DNA from: Hypholoma sublateritium FD-334 SS-4
Taxonomy: Eukaryota; Basidiomycota; Agaricomycetes; Agaricales; Strophariaceae
Length of the DNA: 64,000 nt
Assembly (NCBI GenBank): GCA_000827495.1
Contig: KN817586.1
Location: 150,722-214,721, forward strand
Direction of reading: 5' to 3'
Position 1 is the first letter of the stretch. Every line of letters begins with the position of its first letter. Of the stretch, positions 11,036-22,719 are shown piece after piece. The translations under genes and the position numbers were made by a program. Under the pieces are notes generated by a model. The model did not search any database. It had not been told where the DNA came from and saw only the letters and a list, made by a program, of their open reading frames with translations.

Positions 11036-12408
11036 CTATGATGAGGTGAGCCATGACGCCGCCAATCCAACAAGCTTGAAGAAACCCAGGATGCAACCTC
11101 CCGAGATGATCGGTAGCGTCAAATTGTCGTCCAGTGACCCAAGATCTGTAAAGAAATCAGCACAAAATTCAACTAGGACATCTACGATATCGTACCTAGT
11201 GCCTCTGCAACTGCGCTCACAACACCTGCAACAACGGAAAGCGCAACGAGTCCCAGCGCCCCTCCGCCGCCAAAACTTGCCCCGGCTGCTCCGCGGACGC
11301 CACCGTCCCATGCCCATGTGATATCACGGCCACCTGCACGGAGCGGGGCAACGAAGCCCCAGAAGCCGAACGCAATTGCTGCTCCGGTGACGGCAGCCGC
11401 GATGAATCCGGCGAGCGACTTGCGTGGCGCGAGGGGGAGACGCAGAAGGGGCACACGAGCAGGCAACCTGCTCGTGGACGATCCGTACAAACGGCCGATG
11501 GTCGATGCGGCGGTATCGGCCCACGAAAGACTGTATTGGAGTCAGAAAAGTGAAATCGGGCATATGCGACGTACACTTACATCAGGATGGCGACTGTGGC
11601 GACATCTTGGGGATAAAGGGATAGCACGAAATTGACGCCTAAAATGTACCACACTACTCCATTTACCGAGTCCTGGGCAACGCGTCAGAACTGTGGCGTA
11701 ATGATAAACGAGTCTGCTCACCCGCTCGCTTTCGCGCATGAGGAAGCCAAGGTAGGTCTCGTATGTACGAGCAAAGCGTTTTGAGCTGAAGCGTAGGAGG
11801 TCGGCGGGGACGATGACGCATAGTGCCATCCATAGCACGAATACAATCTTGCTAACTTCGCCCTCGGAAACATAAAGGTACAGGGTAAAGAAACCTGGAA
11901 GGGAACTCAGTCCAGGACAGTTGCAAGCACAATTAGACGTACCAATCGAACTGTGCAGCACCTTCCTGGGTATCTCCAGGTCAGTCTTGGCCTTCTTGGT
12001 GACCTTCGCGTGCCCATTTGCAGACCCATTAGCACCGATGGCGCAGGCCTCCGTAGACTCTACCGCCTCCCGCCCCAGAGCATACAGCATTTTCTCTAAC
12101 TCCATCTGCTCGTCCTGCCCGCTCGACGACTCGTCCTCTTCTAGCAGCGGCGAGTCTATCTCGATCATTTCCAGGTGGCCGAGTCCCTCCAACCTCTTGA
12201 TGACCTTGCGGGTGATGTTGTGCACGCCCTTGGGGTGTTCCGGGGACAGCGAAGTCGACTGGAACGTGATTATAGGCGACGGCGAGCGCTTGCTCGTCGG
12301 TGCCGGTGATGCGCGGGTAGTGGAGGAGCGGGTGCGGGAAGGAGAACGTGTGGTACGCCGGCGAGTGTCGTGTGCGGGCGTGGCAGTGTCACGTTCCACT
12401 GTTGTCAT
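11036..12408 (-). CDS. DGK1: CTP-dependent diacylglycerol kinase (Dgk1/Hsd1 type)
   Basis: Five exons, 11943-12408, 11722-11894, 11581-11672, 11196-11530 and 11036-11145, splice in frame to about 391 residues from ATG 12408. The first ~100 residues are Ser/Thr/Arg-rich. The catalytic membrane part then matches fungal Dgk1: EIPRKVLHSSIG, VPADLLRF, YLGFLMRESER, LSWADTAASTIGRLYG, LPLAPRKSLAG and DNLTLPIISGG. In yeast this ER and nuclear membrane enzyme phosphorylates diacylglycerol with CTP to make phosphatidate and opposes the Pah1 phosphatase. Several transmembrane segments are visible in the second half. The order of motifs and length fit the family, and all introns are 48-50 bp. I see no defect. 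Confidence 0.9.
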
Positions 12409-14604
12409 AGTCGTCGTGGCGGTCGTGAGTACGTCGTTGTTTTCGAGGGCGGTCGATGTAATTCTGGCGTGAATATCCTTCTTGGTCGTGAACGATGGCG
12501 GCGACAAGAGTGAGAGCGAAAATGTAAAATGGTCAACAAATTTCGGCTCCTCGGAGAGCCTATTTGGTCGTGTTTGTATTTGATCAACAGTATATTTTCC
12601 GAGAACACCGCGGTTGAAAAGCTGCACTCTACCATTCTACTATTTTGCCCTTTGTCTCCGTCAAATTGTTCGACCTCTGGCTCTACTCGTGTACGGATGA
12701 AATTTGGGGCTTTCTTTTGCAAAGCGGATGCACAATAATGACAAGCGGTGCCATTGTATCGGCGTATCGTCTGCTACCTCCCTCCTTCAGACGCGTCAAT
12801 CAAATATTGTTCGAAAATCCAGAAACCTGATGCGGGTCAGATTTTTTGAATACCCTAGGACGCATATGACAGCACTTCCTGCATTCTGCGTTAGTGGAAC
12901 TCCCACTGGAATATTGCCGCACTCAAAAATGACCACTGATCATCACAGTGCTGCTGCAAAGACCTTGAGCTTGAGCCGTCAAGCGATGACATGTGCATAC
13001 TTTCCCTACTGTCTTCTTTGCTCTATCTCGGCACGTATCAGCCGACCACTCTCTGCGTCTCTCTTCCCGCCGCAATGATACATGATCTAAACACCCCAGA
13101 AATAGCAAGCGCGTTCAGAAACCCTAAATAAACGACGACGCGTTTCCTCTGTCTCTTTCGCTACCTTCTTCTTTTGTCGCAGGGGTCCCACTCCAACTCT
13201 CTCAGCAATCAGAGCGAGCGCCCTGATCATCACAGCACTATCGTGTGAACATCTCGCCACCGCTAAGCCCTGTGCGCTCCTCGCAGTGGCACGCCCATCA
13301 CGCCGGAGACAGCGCTTGCATGTCTCGGATACCTGCACGAAATGTGGGCATGGCCACCTCCCTGCGTTCGCTTGGCCCTGAGGCTCGGGGCCGCGGCAGT
13401 CCAAGGCCTCTCGCTAGTGAGATGACTGGCATATCCTGCAGTTTCACTGGCATACTTGTGGTACGCTTTGGTCTCTGAAAATGTGTGGCAGGTCTAATAA
13501 TATAAACGTATCAATTCTCCGATTCACAAGCACTTTTGTCAGCGCGAAGCGCAGCACCGAGGCTCAGCGCTGACGCTCGATGGGTGATGCGTTTAACAGG
13601 TATATCAGCAGTCGGTGTGCGTGATCCAGCGTTTAAAGGAAAAGTATGCACCGTGGACAGACAGGATGCAACGTGAAACGTAACTAAGGGGTCATTTGTA
13701 ATGCAAATACATCTTACTATAGTTCGTAGTTGAAATCGTCACGCACTATGTCGTTCGCTCCCCTCGTTCAAATGGCAAGGAGAGCGACTGGAAGACAGCA
13801 CCGAAGTTTCCCTTTATAATGCAGTGTGCTGTCAGTACTGAATAGCGAGTCCACTGGCGGAAGGCTGCCCAAGCATTGAGCATTAGGTACCTGGGACTGT
13901 TCTTATCCACCCTCGACTATAAATAATAAGAAACGCGGAACATCGAGCCATAGATAGTTAATAGCCAATCGCAGCGATACAAAATCATATGTAGTATCCG
14001 GAATGCATCCGAAAGCCGTCTATCTTCGATTGATGACATGAGAATATATGCCATCCTCGTAGCGAATGAGGCTATTTGTAGACGGTGTAGGTGAAATCAC
14101 ACCGCCAAGACAACCGGCGGTGAAGTGAGGTTATGGGTAAAGCGATGGCTTCTGGGGCTGCATGGTGCCACAGCTAAGCTAGAATTTTTGAACGTAAACT
14201 TACCACCGCCGTTATATGTCACTCTCTTATGTTCCCCATTCCCAGAGGAATACAGTATCACACAGGCATTGGACAGTGGAAAAAGACCTGTCAGAGCCCG
14301 AGGACACAGATGTAATTTTCGCTCTGCTTTCCCGCTCCGCAGATCAAAAATGATTGTACGTGCCCATGGCCGGTCGTCGCCGCCTTCAATCACGCACAGA
14401 CAGCGTGAAAGCGGCACAACAATTCAAGTTATTCGCTAATTGATGAGTGTGTATTTATAGTAATACTTTCCCGAAATGGCCAAATCCTTACGGCAGCTGT
14501 CAAGCGGTGTGCCCGCCCTGGCTCCAACAATAGCCCGCGATCTACAGCAGCGGATATAAAGTGGGCAGTCAAGCGAGCAGAGTCAATACGTCCCGCGTGC
14601 TAAC
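12409..14604. other. Intergenic between DGK1 and 7-TM gene
   Basis: About 2.2 kb without a convincing gene. ORFs at 12704-13078, 13087-13404 and 14097-14439 are unrelated to anything I recognise and lack supporting splice structure. Confidence 0.4.
14554..14560 (+). promoter_or_regulatory. TATA box of the 7-TM gene
   Basis: A consensus-like tataaa lies in the context ggatataaagtggg, 45-51 bases before the ATG at 14605. This position would give a short 5' leader. Confidence 0.5.
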
Positions 14605-15821
14605 ATGATCGCATACACTTACCAAGAGAGCATCGCCGCGCTCTTCGTCGGCGCGTTGGGGACGGGGATGTACCTTTGTACATTCGCGTACTCCCTGCGC
14701 TGGCTGCTGTACAGCGACCAAGGGTGGAAGCTACGCCAGAAGATCGACTGGAAAATACTTACACCTACTCTTGCGATGTGCACGCTGACCTGTACGCACA
14801 TCGCACTCGCGGCGGTACTCACGGTGGAGTGGACGACCAATGCGGTTAACCATGTGCCGACGTCAAACAAAGTGGCCTGGCCCGCGACTGTGATGGTAGG
14901 CCACGCCAAATATTTTTCTACATTTTATCTGACTTTATGTATTCCAGTGCGGCGCCGCCAATTCCACCGTCCTCATCGCTGATGGCTATCTGGTACGTCG
15001 CGTAACGGGCTGGGTGAGATAGAAGTGCACAGACTGAGACGCTTCGCAGATCTACCGGTGTTGGGTTCTTTTTTCACGATCTGTGAAAACAATTATCTTC
15101 CCATCTCTCTTCTGGATTGGCGGCGTGGTGTGCACCGTCATCCAGCTCTACTGGCAGGCCGTAAAGGGAACCGACAACACAACCGCATGGACGCCCGTGA
15201 ACATGTCCGTCGGCCCCGGGACCGTGCTCACGCCGTTCTGGGCGTCGACCATCATCATCAACCTCTACACCACAGGTACGTGTTTGATCTAGATCCCCAG
15301 CGCGCCCTCGTATTTACGGCGCGTGTTACGGCGCTCAGGCAAAATCGTGTATTATATCTGGAGGGCGACTAAGGAGCAGCGTCAGGTGCACGCGCCGGTG
15401 AACGACCTACACTTCGTCATCCGCGTGCTGCTCGACTCCGGCATGCTCTACCTCTTCATCACGATCCCGCACTTCATCGTGTGGTGGATCCCGAACAGCT
15501 CCGGCGCGATTCTCGTCATCGCGTATTTCGTGCGTCTGCCTGCCTGTCACGCAATTGCAAGCGCTGACACATTATGTCGTGTAGAATCTACCGGTCGTGG
15601 GTAGCGCGTTCAACCTCATTAATATAAGAACGTCACAACATCGCACGATTGGGGAAATGGGCCGCGGTATGGCGGGGACGGTGTCGGAGATGCAGTTTAC
15701 GTCGCGGCCGCCCATTGACCTCGATCTCGAGAAATCCGTAGACTTCCGTCATCACATCGGAATCGACGGACCCGAGTCGGAGACGAGCAGCACCCTGGGG
15801 AGCACCACCGCCACAGCGTAA
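14605..15821 (+). CDS. Seven-transmembrane protein of a basidiomycete family
   Basis: Exons 14605-14895, 14948-14992, 15050-15275, 15339-15529 and 15585-15821 splice in frame to about 329 residues. Hydrophobic helices are seen in every exon, including ALFVGALGTGMYLCTFAYSL, VLIADGYLIYRCWVLF across two splice sites, IIFPSLFWIGGVVCTVI, LTPFWASTIIINLYT and MLYLFITIPHFIVWW. A polar acidic tail of about 80 residues ends the protein. The layout (seven helices, cytoplasmic tail, IYRCWVLF-like segment between helices 3 and 4) is that of a large receptor-like family expanded in agaricomycetes. I know no ligand. The frame is intact and the promoter TATA box is close. Receptor function is inferred from topology only. 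Confidence 0.85.
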
Positions 15822-16134
15822 GAGCGACATTTCGATTGCAATTTTTATGTGTTTCGTAAAATGTCACCCGATAATTGTTATACTCACCCACATTTATATC
15901 GAACCGTAGTTAAAGCGCTCGTCATTTATTTATAAGGAGAATATCTTACTTCAGAGAAGACACGGCTACTTCGTATATATACACGTACAATTGAGCAAGA
16001 TATCGACAACGATAACAAGGAAAGTGGTTTGAAAGCAGTACTATTACTAAGCCAGTCAATTGTCAAGCAACACAGCTGTAATCTTTGATCATCCATGTAG
16101 CCCAGTATCCGCATCTTCCGCCCTATTGCGTGCA

Positions 16135-17396
16135 TCAGAACTGGATTTGACATCTGAGAATATAGTAACAACGCACATTGCATTCTGAGCACGACGCTCC
16201 TGGCCCAAGCTTGACATCTCCGTAAGCGGCGCTCATCGTGGAGCATACTAATTTCCAGCTGTCCCACTCTTGGATGTTCTCCAGGCGAGCATCATATCGC
16301 TGCAAAAAAAATGAATGTCAATATTAAAGTAACCCTGTTTATTGAAGTATAATTACGCGATGGGCACCGATGCAGCCCTAAAGTAGTGACCACCATTGAT
16401 TTTTGAGATGTTTAATAATGAAGCATGCAGTGCAACATCAGGGAAAATGTACCTTGTCCTGAACTTCGCCAAAGAATGGTGTACACATGGGTTCATTGAA
16501 GTCGATTTCCCAGTGTCCCGTCATCTTTCCACAATATCCCTATACAATATTCAGATTGCTTTACTCCTTCCCCGCATTTTTTTGCGGTGCTCACCTCATC
16601 TTCACAGAGCGAGGGCAAGACGCGCCGACCGTTGATCATTAGAGGCTTATTTAGGCACTCCTCAATTGGGTCGAACCCCAGCGGAACATGCGAGAGCGTG
16701 GCCGTGTAATCCGCCGTCTCGTAGCGCACGCACCCCCTGCGCTCTAAGCTCTGCCACTCGATATCGCCCCTCTGACGCTCGTGCTCCTCGCGCGCCTTCC
16801 TTTCCTTGCGCGCGCGTTCCTCCTCTTCAAGCCGATCCTGCTCCTGCCGCCTGCGCCGATCCGTGTCCCACTTGTCCTGCTCAGCTTTCATAACGCGACG
16901 ACGCTCTATTATCAATGCGATCCTGTTCCTGCCGCCTGCGCCGATCTGCGTCCCATCTATCCTGCTCAGCTTTCATTGTGCGCCGGCGCTCTATATCGTC
17001 TAGGTGGTCCTGTTCCTGCCTGGCGCTGCGATCAGCATTCCATGTCCTTTTCTCGACCTCCATGTTCGCGATCCATGCCTCCCAGCGCTCCTGGACGGCG
17101 TCGTGGTTTTTCACCTCTCGCGCCCATGCGGCGCGCGTGTGCTGCCGAAAGAAGGAATCCAAGGGAGTCTGGATACCGTATCCGACCACAAGGCCGGCGA
17201 TGAACACGAACATCGCGATGCCGAAAAAGGAGATGGATGGGCGACGTCGTTTTGTATTCCGTCGAGGGCGGTCGGGTGGAGGAACGGAGCCGTAGTGTTG
17301 CTCATTGACTGTATTGATCAAGGGCTGCGCGTCGACGGTGACAAATTTCGGGCCGTCGCTGTTCGGCAATGGTGTAGAGCGCGCACTGCTAGACAT
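16135..17396 (-). pseudogene. Membrane coiled-coil protein with Cys-rich C-terminal domain, frame broken
   Basis: Exons 16595-17396, 16453-16539, 16357-16377 (21 nt) and 16135-16299. Start ATG 17396 gives a polar N-terminus, a transmembrane helix (ISFFGIAMFVFIAGLVVGYG, near residues 55-75), then an Arg/Glu/Gln-rich coiled coil with repeats of the MKAEQDRWDADRRRRQEQD type. Between two repeats, near 16905-16915, two bases appear to be missing and the frame shifts. The continuation carries a basidiomycete-type domain: YTATLSHVPLGFDPIEEC, GHWEIDFNEPMCTPFFG, DKGCIG and RYDARLENIQ, with paired Cys. The downstream splice sites are good, which suggests either a recent lesion or a base-call error in a repetitive stretch. 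Function unknown. Confidence 0.7.
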
Positions 17397-17405
17397 TAAC
17401 TAGGT

Positions 17406-17684
17406 TCACTCCTGCGGAGGTCTTGATAGATGTCTAAGTACCTGGTTGAGGGCCCATCCGAGCCGTCTCTGAATCTCGGCATTTGATGTTGGGGCATTTG
17501 GGCTGCTCTGGGGATAAAAGGTAGCTGATGGGGGTCCAAAATCAAGCAGCAGCGCCGCCAACACGCAGCACACAAGGCTTAGTGTACTCGGGGACCCGAA
17601 AAATAGGAAGAACCGTGACGGTGGACCGTGGCACGCTGGCAAGCCGACAGACGCCGAGTCGTCGTTGATTTTCAGGCTCGACAT
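17406..17684 (-). CDS. Small membrane ORF, or 5' exon of the coiled-coil gene
   Basis: ATG 17684 opens a 92-residue frame with one strong hydrophobic helix (LSLVCCVLAALLLDFG) and ends nine bases before the ATG of the coiled-coil gene. It could be a separate small gene or an upstream ORF. It could also be a 5' exon: a GT-AG intron of 42 bp (gtacttagac to gaacctag) would join ...RRLGWALNQ in frame to LMSSSARS of the next ORF. I recognise no family. Transcript data would decide. Confidence 0.35.
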   Translation of the reverse strand: MSSLKINDDSASVGLPACHGPPSRFFLFFGSPSTLSLVCCVLAALLLDFGPPSATFYPQSSPNAPTSNAEIQRRLGWALNQVLRHLSRPPQE

Positions 17685-17969
17685 TCTGGGGACATAAAAT
17701 ATACGAAGAATATTTTAGGTCTCTCGAGGTTATGGATCGCAGCAAGGTAGTTTGAAGCTTTGTTGAATCTACCATAAAGTTCAATGATTGCCTTCGCGGC
17801 GCCACCGTTCGGAGGTGTGGGAAATTGAATACATAGCGGAGTGCGAAGCGATCACGAGGCACTGTCATCTTAGTCTCCTGGGCCCTGGCATTATTGACGT
17901 ACTCCTCACAGCGCTGGACACCGTTCATCAAGGCCTCCAGCTCCGTTTCTCGTTCCAGACGACCAGAAA

Positions 17970-19514
17970 ATGGCCAGCCTCATTGCCATCCTCGACCTGA
18001 AGGGAAAACCGCTGATCCAGCGCTCTTATCGCGACGACGTGCCAGCATCATATGTCGAGCGCTTCCTACCCCTCATCCTGGACATCGAGGAGGAAGGCCA
18101 GCAAGTTACGCCATGTTTCTCGAGCCAGGGTATCAATTACATGCATATACGGCACTCGAATCTATACCGTACGTGTTCTTTCTCTTCTGCGCGCAATACA
18201 CTGACGCCGCGCAGTCCTCGCGCTCTCGAAGCGCAATTCGAACGCCTCCGAAATCATCATCTTCCTGCACCGCCTGACGCAGGTTCTCGTCGAATACTTT
18301 AAGGAACTTGAGGAAGAGAGCATCCGTGACAACTTTGTCATCATCTACGAGCTTATGGACGAGATGATGGACTTCGGCTTCCCGCAGACGACGGAGAGCA
18401 AGATCCTGCAGGAGTACATCACCCAGGAGTCGCACAAGCTCGAAATACAAGTTCGGCCGCCGATGGCCGTCACCAACGCCGTCTCCTGGCGTACGGAAGG
18501 CATCCGCTATCGCAAGAACGAGGTCTTCCTCGACGTCATCGAGAGCGTCAACATGCTGGTCAATGCGAACGGAAACGTGGTGCGGTCGGAGATCCTGGGC
18601 GCCGTGAAGATGAAGTGTTACCTGTCAGGAATGCCCGAACTGCGATTGGGACTGAACGACAAAGTCATGTTCGAGAGTACCGGCCGAAGTGCGTGGCGTC
18701 TTCCTCGCTTTGCAGTTCTTTCTCATACTCCCTCCAGCCGCTCGGGGGAAGGCTATCGAGATGGAAGACGTCAAGTTCCACCAGTGTGTGCGCCTCTCGC
18801 GCTTTGAGAATGACCGCACGATCTCGTTCATCCCGCCAGACGGCGAGTTCGAGCTCATGTCCTACCGCCTCTCCACGCCTGTCAAGCCGCTCATCTGGGT
18901 TGAGGCCGCTGTCGAGAGCCACAAGGGCAGCCGCGTCGAGTACATGGTCAAGGTCAAGGCTCAGTTCAAGCGCCGCAGCACCGCGAACAACGTCGAGATC
19001 TACGTGCCGGTGCCCGATGACGCTGACAGCCCCAAGTTCCGCGCGTCGACGGGCAGTGTGCAGTACGCGCCCGATAAGTCTGCGTTCGTGTGGAAGATTA
19101 AGCAGCTGGGCGGCAGCCGGGAGTTCCTCATGCGCGCGCACTTCGGTCTCCCCAGCGTGAAAAGTGGTAAGTTTATCCCCTGTCTTTCTCCCTATCGGTT
19201 TTTAATCCATTTTCCTGGTTTCATCGTCGCGTATTCACCACATTCCCAGAACAAGATTTCGAAAAGCGCGCGCCTATCACCGTCAAGTTCGAAATTCCCT
19301 ACTTCACGGTATCGGGCATCCAAGTCCGTTACCTCAAAATCGTCGAAAAGAGCGGGTATCAGGCCCTGCCGTGGGTGCGGTACATCACCCAAAACGGGGA
19401 CGATTACAGGTCAGACCCACCGTCCTCCACCCGTCGAAAAACGCTCACATGTATCGTGTTTACAGTCTACGGACAGCGCTCGAGAAGGGGAGCGCCCCAA
19501 TCATGCCGATGTAG
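17970..19514 (+). CDS. APM1: AP-1 clathrin adaptor complex subunit mu
   Basis: Exons 17970-18168, 18215-18688, 18738-19166, 19250-19409 and 19466-19514 splice in frame to about 436 residues, close to the usual length of mu1 (about 420-440). The N-terminal longin-like part has ILDLKGKPLIQRSY and SEIIIFLHRLTQVLVEYFKELEEE. The mu-homology domain follows with RKNEVFLDVIESVNMLVN, GKAIEMEDVKFHQCVRL, ISFIPPDGEFELMSYR and the terminal YQALPWVRYIT. AP-1 mu binds tyrosine-based sorting signals (YxxPhi) and builds clathrin coats between trans-Golgi and endosomes. The YRLSTPVKPLIWVE segment is typical of AP-1 rather than AP-2. No defect seen. Confidence 0.95.
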
Positions 19515-20119
19515 AGTATCGCGCTGCTATTTCCCCCATCGATGTCCGTTGTATTCTTTGTTGTTTCCTTGGATTGTAGATTTAATAAAGGTGGCGCTCT
19601 AACTTTCGCTTCATGGCTGCCACCTAGGTCAGGCCTCGATTTCGTCGAGCGTTTTTTGTTAATCGTGCTGTCCGGCTCTCCATATTCAATGTTGACTGAC
19701 CTACTAATCTGCCTGTCGCCGCCCGTGCCCATTCAGCTGGATACAGTCAATATATAGCGAGCTCATATGAAGTACCGATACAGATTATCAGCACCTGTCC
19801 CAACTATTTATTACAGTTTTCTGCAATCTTTCTCTCGTCAATGTCTCGTGCGCAAGCCATTTGTGTACAGCATGAAAACGGAGAGGTTGTTCGGAGCAAC
19901 TAAAAGTGGGGAATAGATGATATCCAGTCGATGGTGAAAAGGGCAGTGCATGGTAAATCGCGAAGGGAAAGGAAGGCGAGAATGATAAGCGCATCGCGTG
20001 AAATAATATAGAGCAAATATAGAGAGGAAGAAGACAGTCCCCCCAAAACTGGTAAATGAAGCGATTAAAAAGTTATTGCTGGTTTCCGGGTTAAAATTAT
20101 CTGCTATCAGTGTGAGGGG
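19515..20119. other. Intergenic downstream of APM1
   Basis: Nothing coding is recognised apart from the weak continuation of the membrane-family relic listed next. TA-rich 3' sequence of APM1 occupies the first hundred bases. Confidence 0.4.
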
Positions 20120-20163
20120 AGGCTGTACCGTGATGAAAGCCTCAGATATCCGCCTGAGGTAAC
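20120..20163 (-). pseudogene. Relic of the tandem membrane family (C-terminal block)
   Basis: Read on the minus strand, about 40 bases match the coding block of copies 1 and 2 around WRISAAFITVQ (copy 1 near 2333-2372), with only a few differences; it translates as RRISEAFITVQ. Sequence on either side shows little or no similarity, so this is a short antisense remnant about 11 kb from the tandem array. A hydrophobic continuation to about 19990 might be the decayed last helix, but that is weak. Confidence 0.55.
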
Positions 20164-21888
20164 ATTTTCTGTGGATTAGGGACCACAAACGGCTGGCTCG
20201 CGAGACTTAAGTGACCCGCGCGGGCACGTGACGCACTCAAGATGAGCGCGTCGGCCCCTGTCGGCCCGTTGGACCTTGGTTTCACACCTCCGGGTAGTCC
20301 GGCCAACGTCCCCCTTACAGCATTATGATCCGTTTACTTATATTATACATACTCTACGAGCTGGCGAGGTACCGCATGTAATATGTGGTCACCTGAGTTA
20401 CATATGTAACGTAGTCAGTCGAAATTTATTACCAATTACCTCCGCCTTCGCGTCCCCTCCAACGCTTCGGGCTCAAGCAGCCTTCCTAGACTAGTCACCC
20501 TTTCCAACTGCGTAGCTCCGCCCTGCCCATGCTGCCCGTCCTCGTCCTCGCCGATGCCGTCGGTACCCGCCGTGCAGGTGTATGCGTCGGCGGCGGCGAC
20601 AACGGCGGTAGTCCTATACTCCTCGCACCGCGCGCGCAGAAACAAAGCTTGAAGAGCACGCCGGATGCGGAAGACACTGAGTGTACCAGCTGGTCGACAT
20701 CGCGCGCGCGCTGGACGCGCCGCCACCGCACATCGTAGCCCATGAAAAAGAGAAAAACGCGGATGTTGAGCGCGCTGCTCGACGAGGAAGAGGTCCCTTT
20801 ACCTGCATCCGTCGCACAGGACAAGGCCGGCGCTTGGGACTGGGATGCCCCCGAAGCTCGCACCGCCGACGCCAATGCCAACGACGAGGAAGTTAATGTG
20901 GAGGAAGACGAATACGCTGCTGAATAGCGCGCGCTCGCGTACGCGCGGGCAGAGGACCTGTTCGCGGACCCTGTCCCCGTCCCTCTGTCTGTCCCTCGCT
21001 CTGTTGCTGCTGTGCCTCTCTCGCTTATGCGCCCGCTCGCCGCTCGCGTCTTTCCTGTTTCTGCACGCCCAGCTGACGCTGAAGGGAGCGTCGGTGCGAG
21101 AGGCCGCGCCGTGGTGGGGCGCACTTCAAGGATTAGCGTTGTACGTCGACCATTCGGCGCACGATATCCAGGAGTCAATGCGCCTTGGGCTTCACAATTT
21201 CGCCAGTGCATGCGATCGGTGAAACTACAATGGAGGCGGAACGCCGCTGTTTCTCGGAATAGGTACTTCAGTTTGAGCTCACTCGCGCCTTGAAGAAACT
21301 CACCTGCTTTCTCCGCAGCTGCCCACATCCCGTCGCCGTTCTTGTGTCGCTGGTGCCTATGTACGGCACTGCAAGCTGGGCCGGAACCATGCAGAGTGAC
21401 TCTCGAGGCTCGCCGAAGTCTCGGCTGTCTGTGCACGCTCCGCCCGCAGTCACCGCCGTACGAAGCCGCTACCACGAGCTTCGTTTGTGTTGCAAGGCCC
21501 GTCGATGCTTTGCATAACCCGCGTAATCTCAGCATGTCATCACTGTCGCCCACTGAGAGCTGCCGCCCCACTTCGCATGCCGTCTCCACCATCCCCTGCA
21601 CACCGGTACTGCCGCACACTGCGAACCGTCACTGCCGCCCATGGGCCCCGCCCGCTGCGAGGGTCGCCGCCACCCACGAACCAAGCCCACTGCGAGCTAT
21701 CGCTGCCGTCCACTGTAACGGACGCTCTGAACAGTGCCCTGGAACCAAATCTACAAACATTAGTGCTCATATCCCACGTTAACGACGAAAGATCTGTGAT
21801 TATTCAAGAAAGGTTACAAACGCGGGAACGCTGCTAATTGAATCATGCTGGTAGTAGTAGTACTGGATTCCATAATTCGACCTGTCAA
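20164..21888. other. GC-rich island without a recognisable gene
   Basis: From about 20500 to 21100 the sequence is markedly GC-rich with coding-like third positions. Short plus-strand stretches look protein-like (AWDWDAPEARTADANANDEE near 20830-20890), but stops interrupt each frame and no family is recognised. The long minus-strand frame 20495-21619 is Ser/Ala/Arg-rich and looks like an antisense artefact. This may be an old decayed gene. Confidence 0.3.
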
Positions 21889-22631
21889 TCATATATTCAA
21901 CTCATCTGACTCTTCCGACGAGTCAGACATATTCCCCTGAACGGGGTTGTTCTTTGATTTAGCGGGCACATTGCGTGAAATAAGGTCCAACTCGTCTTCA
22001 ATCTAAAGAATCTGGTCAGACAGAATAAACTTTACAGAGAAAAAGGCTCACGTCAGAGTCTGTGTCAAAAGATTCTTCATCCACTCCATCGTTCGTAGGA
22101 CGGTAAAGATCCACTCTCATCTTCTTCAATTCTCTCTCTATGAGATAGAATCTTTGATTAGCGACCTCCGTGTCGAATCGAGTGTACAATGACCAATTGT
22201 CCTGCTCGGGCAAGGCATCCTCGACATTCGCCTGACATAACTCCATGTCTCCCATGGCCAGCTCTTCATACCTTCGAAATGTGTTTCCTTTACTGGCTGC
22301 ACCCTCCCCTGGATTGGACACTGGAATTGTTGGGTTCATATGCTGAAAGAACATATCTGCCAACCTATATGCTTGACGACGCGCGAACTTGAAACGAAAC
22401 CATTCACCGACCGCCGCGATGAGTAAGAGTGTGTCCCCTTTATATGCCCGTTCATCGAAGACCAGAGTGGCATCATCCTCGAGATCCTGGATGGCCTTTT
22501 CCATATATCCCATTAGTGCACGGGTAAATTCTACTAACAATTGACAACACCAAGGCCCGCGCGTTTTCCTCGTTGCGCAAGCCAAGAAGAATGAAATCGT
22601 CGTGTGAAACAGGCGAAGCTTTGGGTGGCAT
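21889..22631 (-). CDS. Unrecognised protein with acidic C-terminal tail; N-terminus uncertain
   Basis: Two exons are likely: the main frame ends at 22052 with SFDTDSD and splices across a 49-bp intron to 21889-22002, which adds an acidic tail (MSDSSEESDELNI) before a stop. The main frame includes KAIQDLEDDATLVFDERAYK and GEWFRFKFARRQAYRLADMF. It has no ATG upstream of an internal Met. In another frame ATG 22631 opens a convincing start (MPPKASPVSHDDFILLGLRN) that would need a one-base shift near 22555 to join. Either an unseen intron or a lesion is present. I do not recognise the family. Confidence 0.45.
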
Positions 22632-22719
22632 GACGATACTACGACGTAGGGGAACACAAAAGTGGCACTCGAAAATCTCAAGGGCTTTAAGTTGTTGATA
22701 AGGTAGGTGTCATCCACTT

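Noticed and set aside
16660..16700. gggtcgaacccc string as a possible tRNA T-arm
   Set aside because: It is inside the coding sequence for LGFDP of the Cys-rich domain gene, and no other tRNA arms are present.
20495..21619. 374-codon minus-strand open frame
   Set aside because: Ser/Ala/Arg low-complexity translation without domains; looks like the antisense of GC-rich sequence, and it has no splice or start support.
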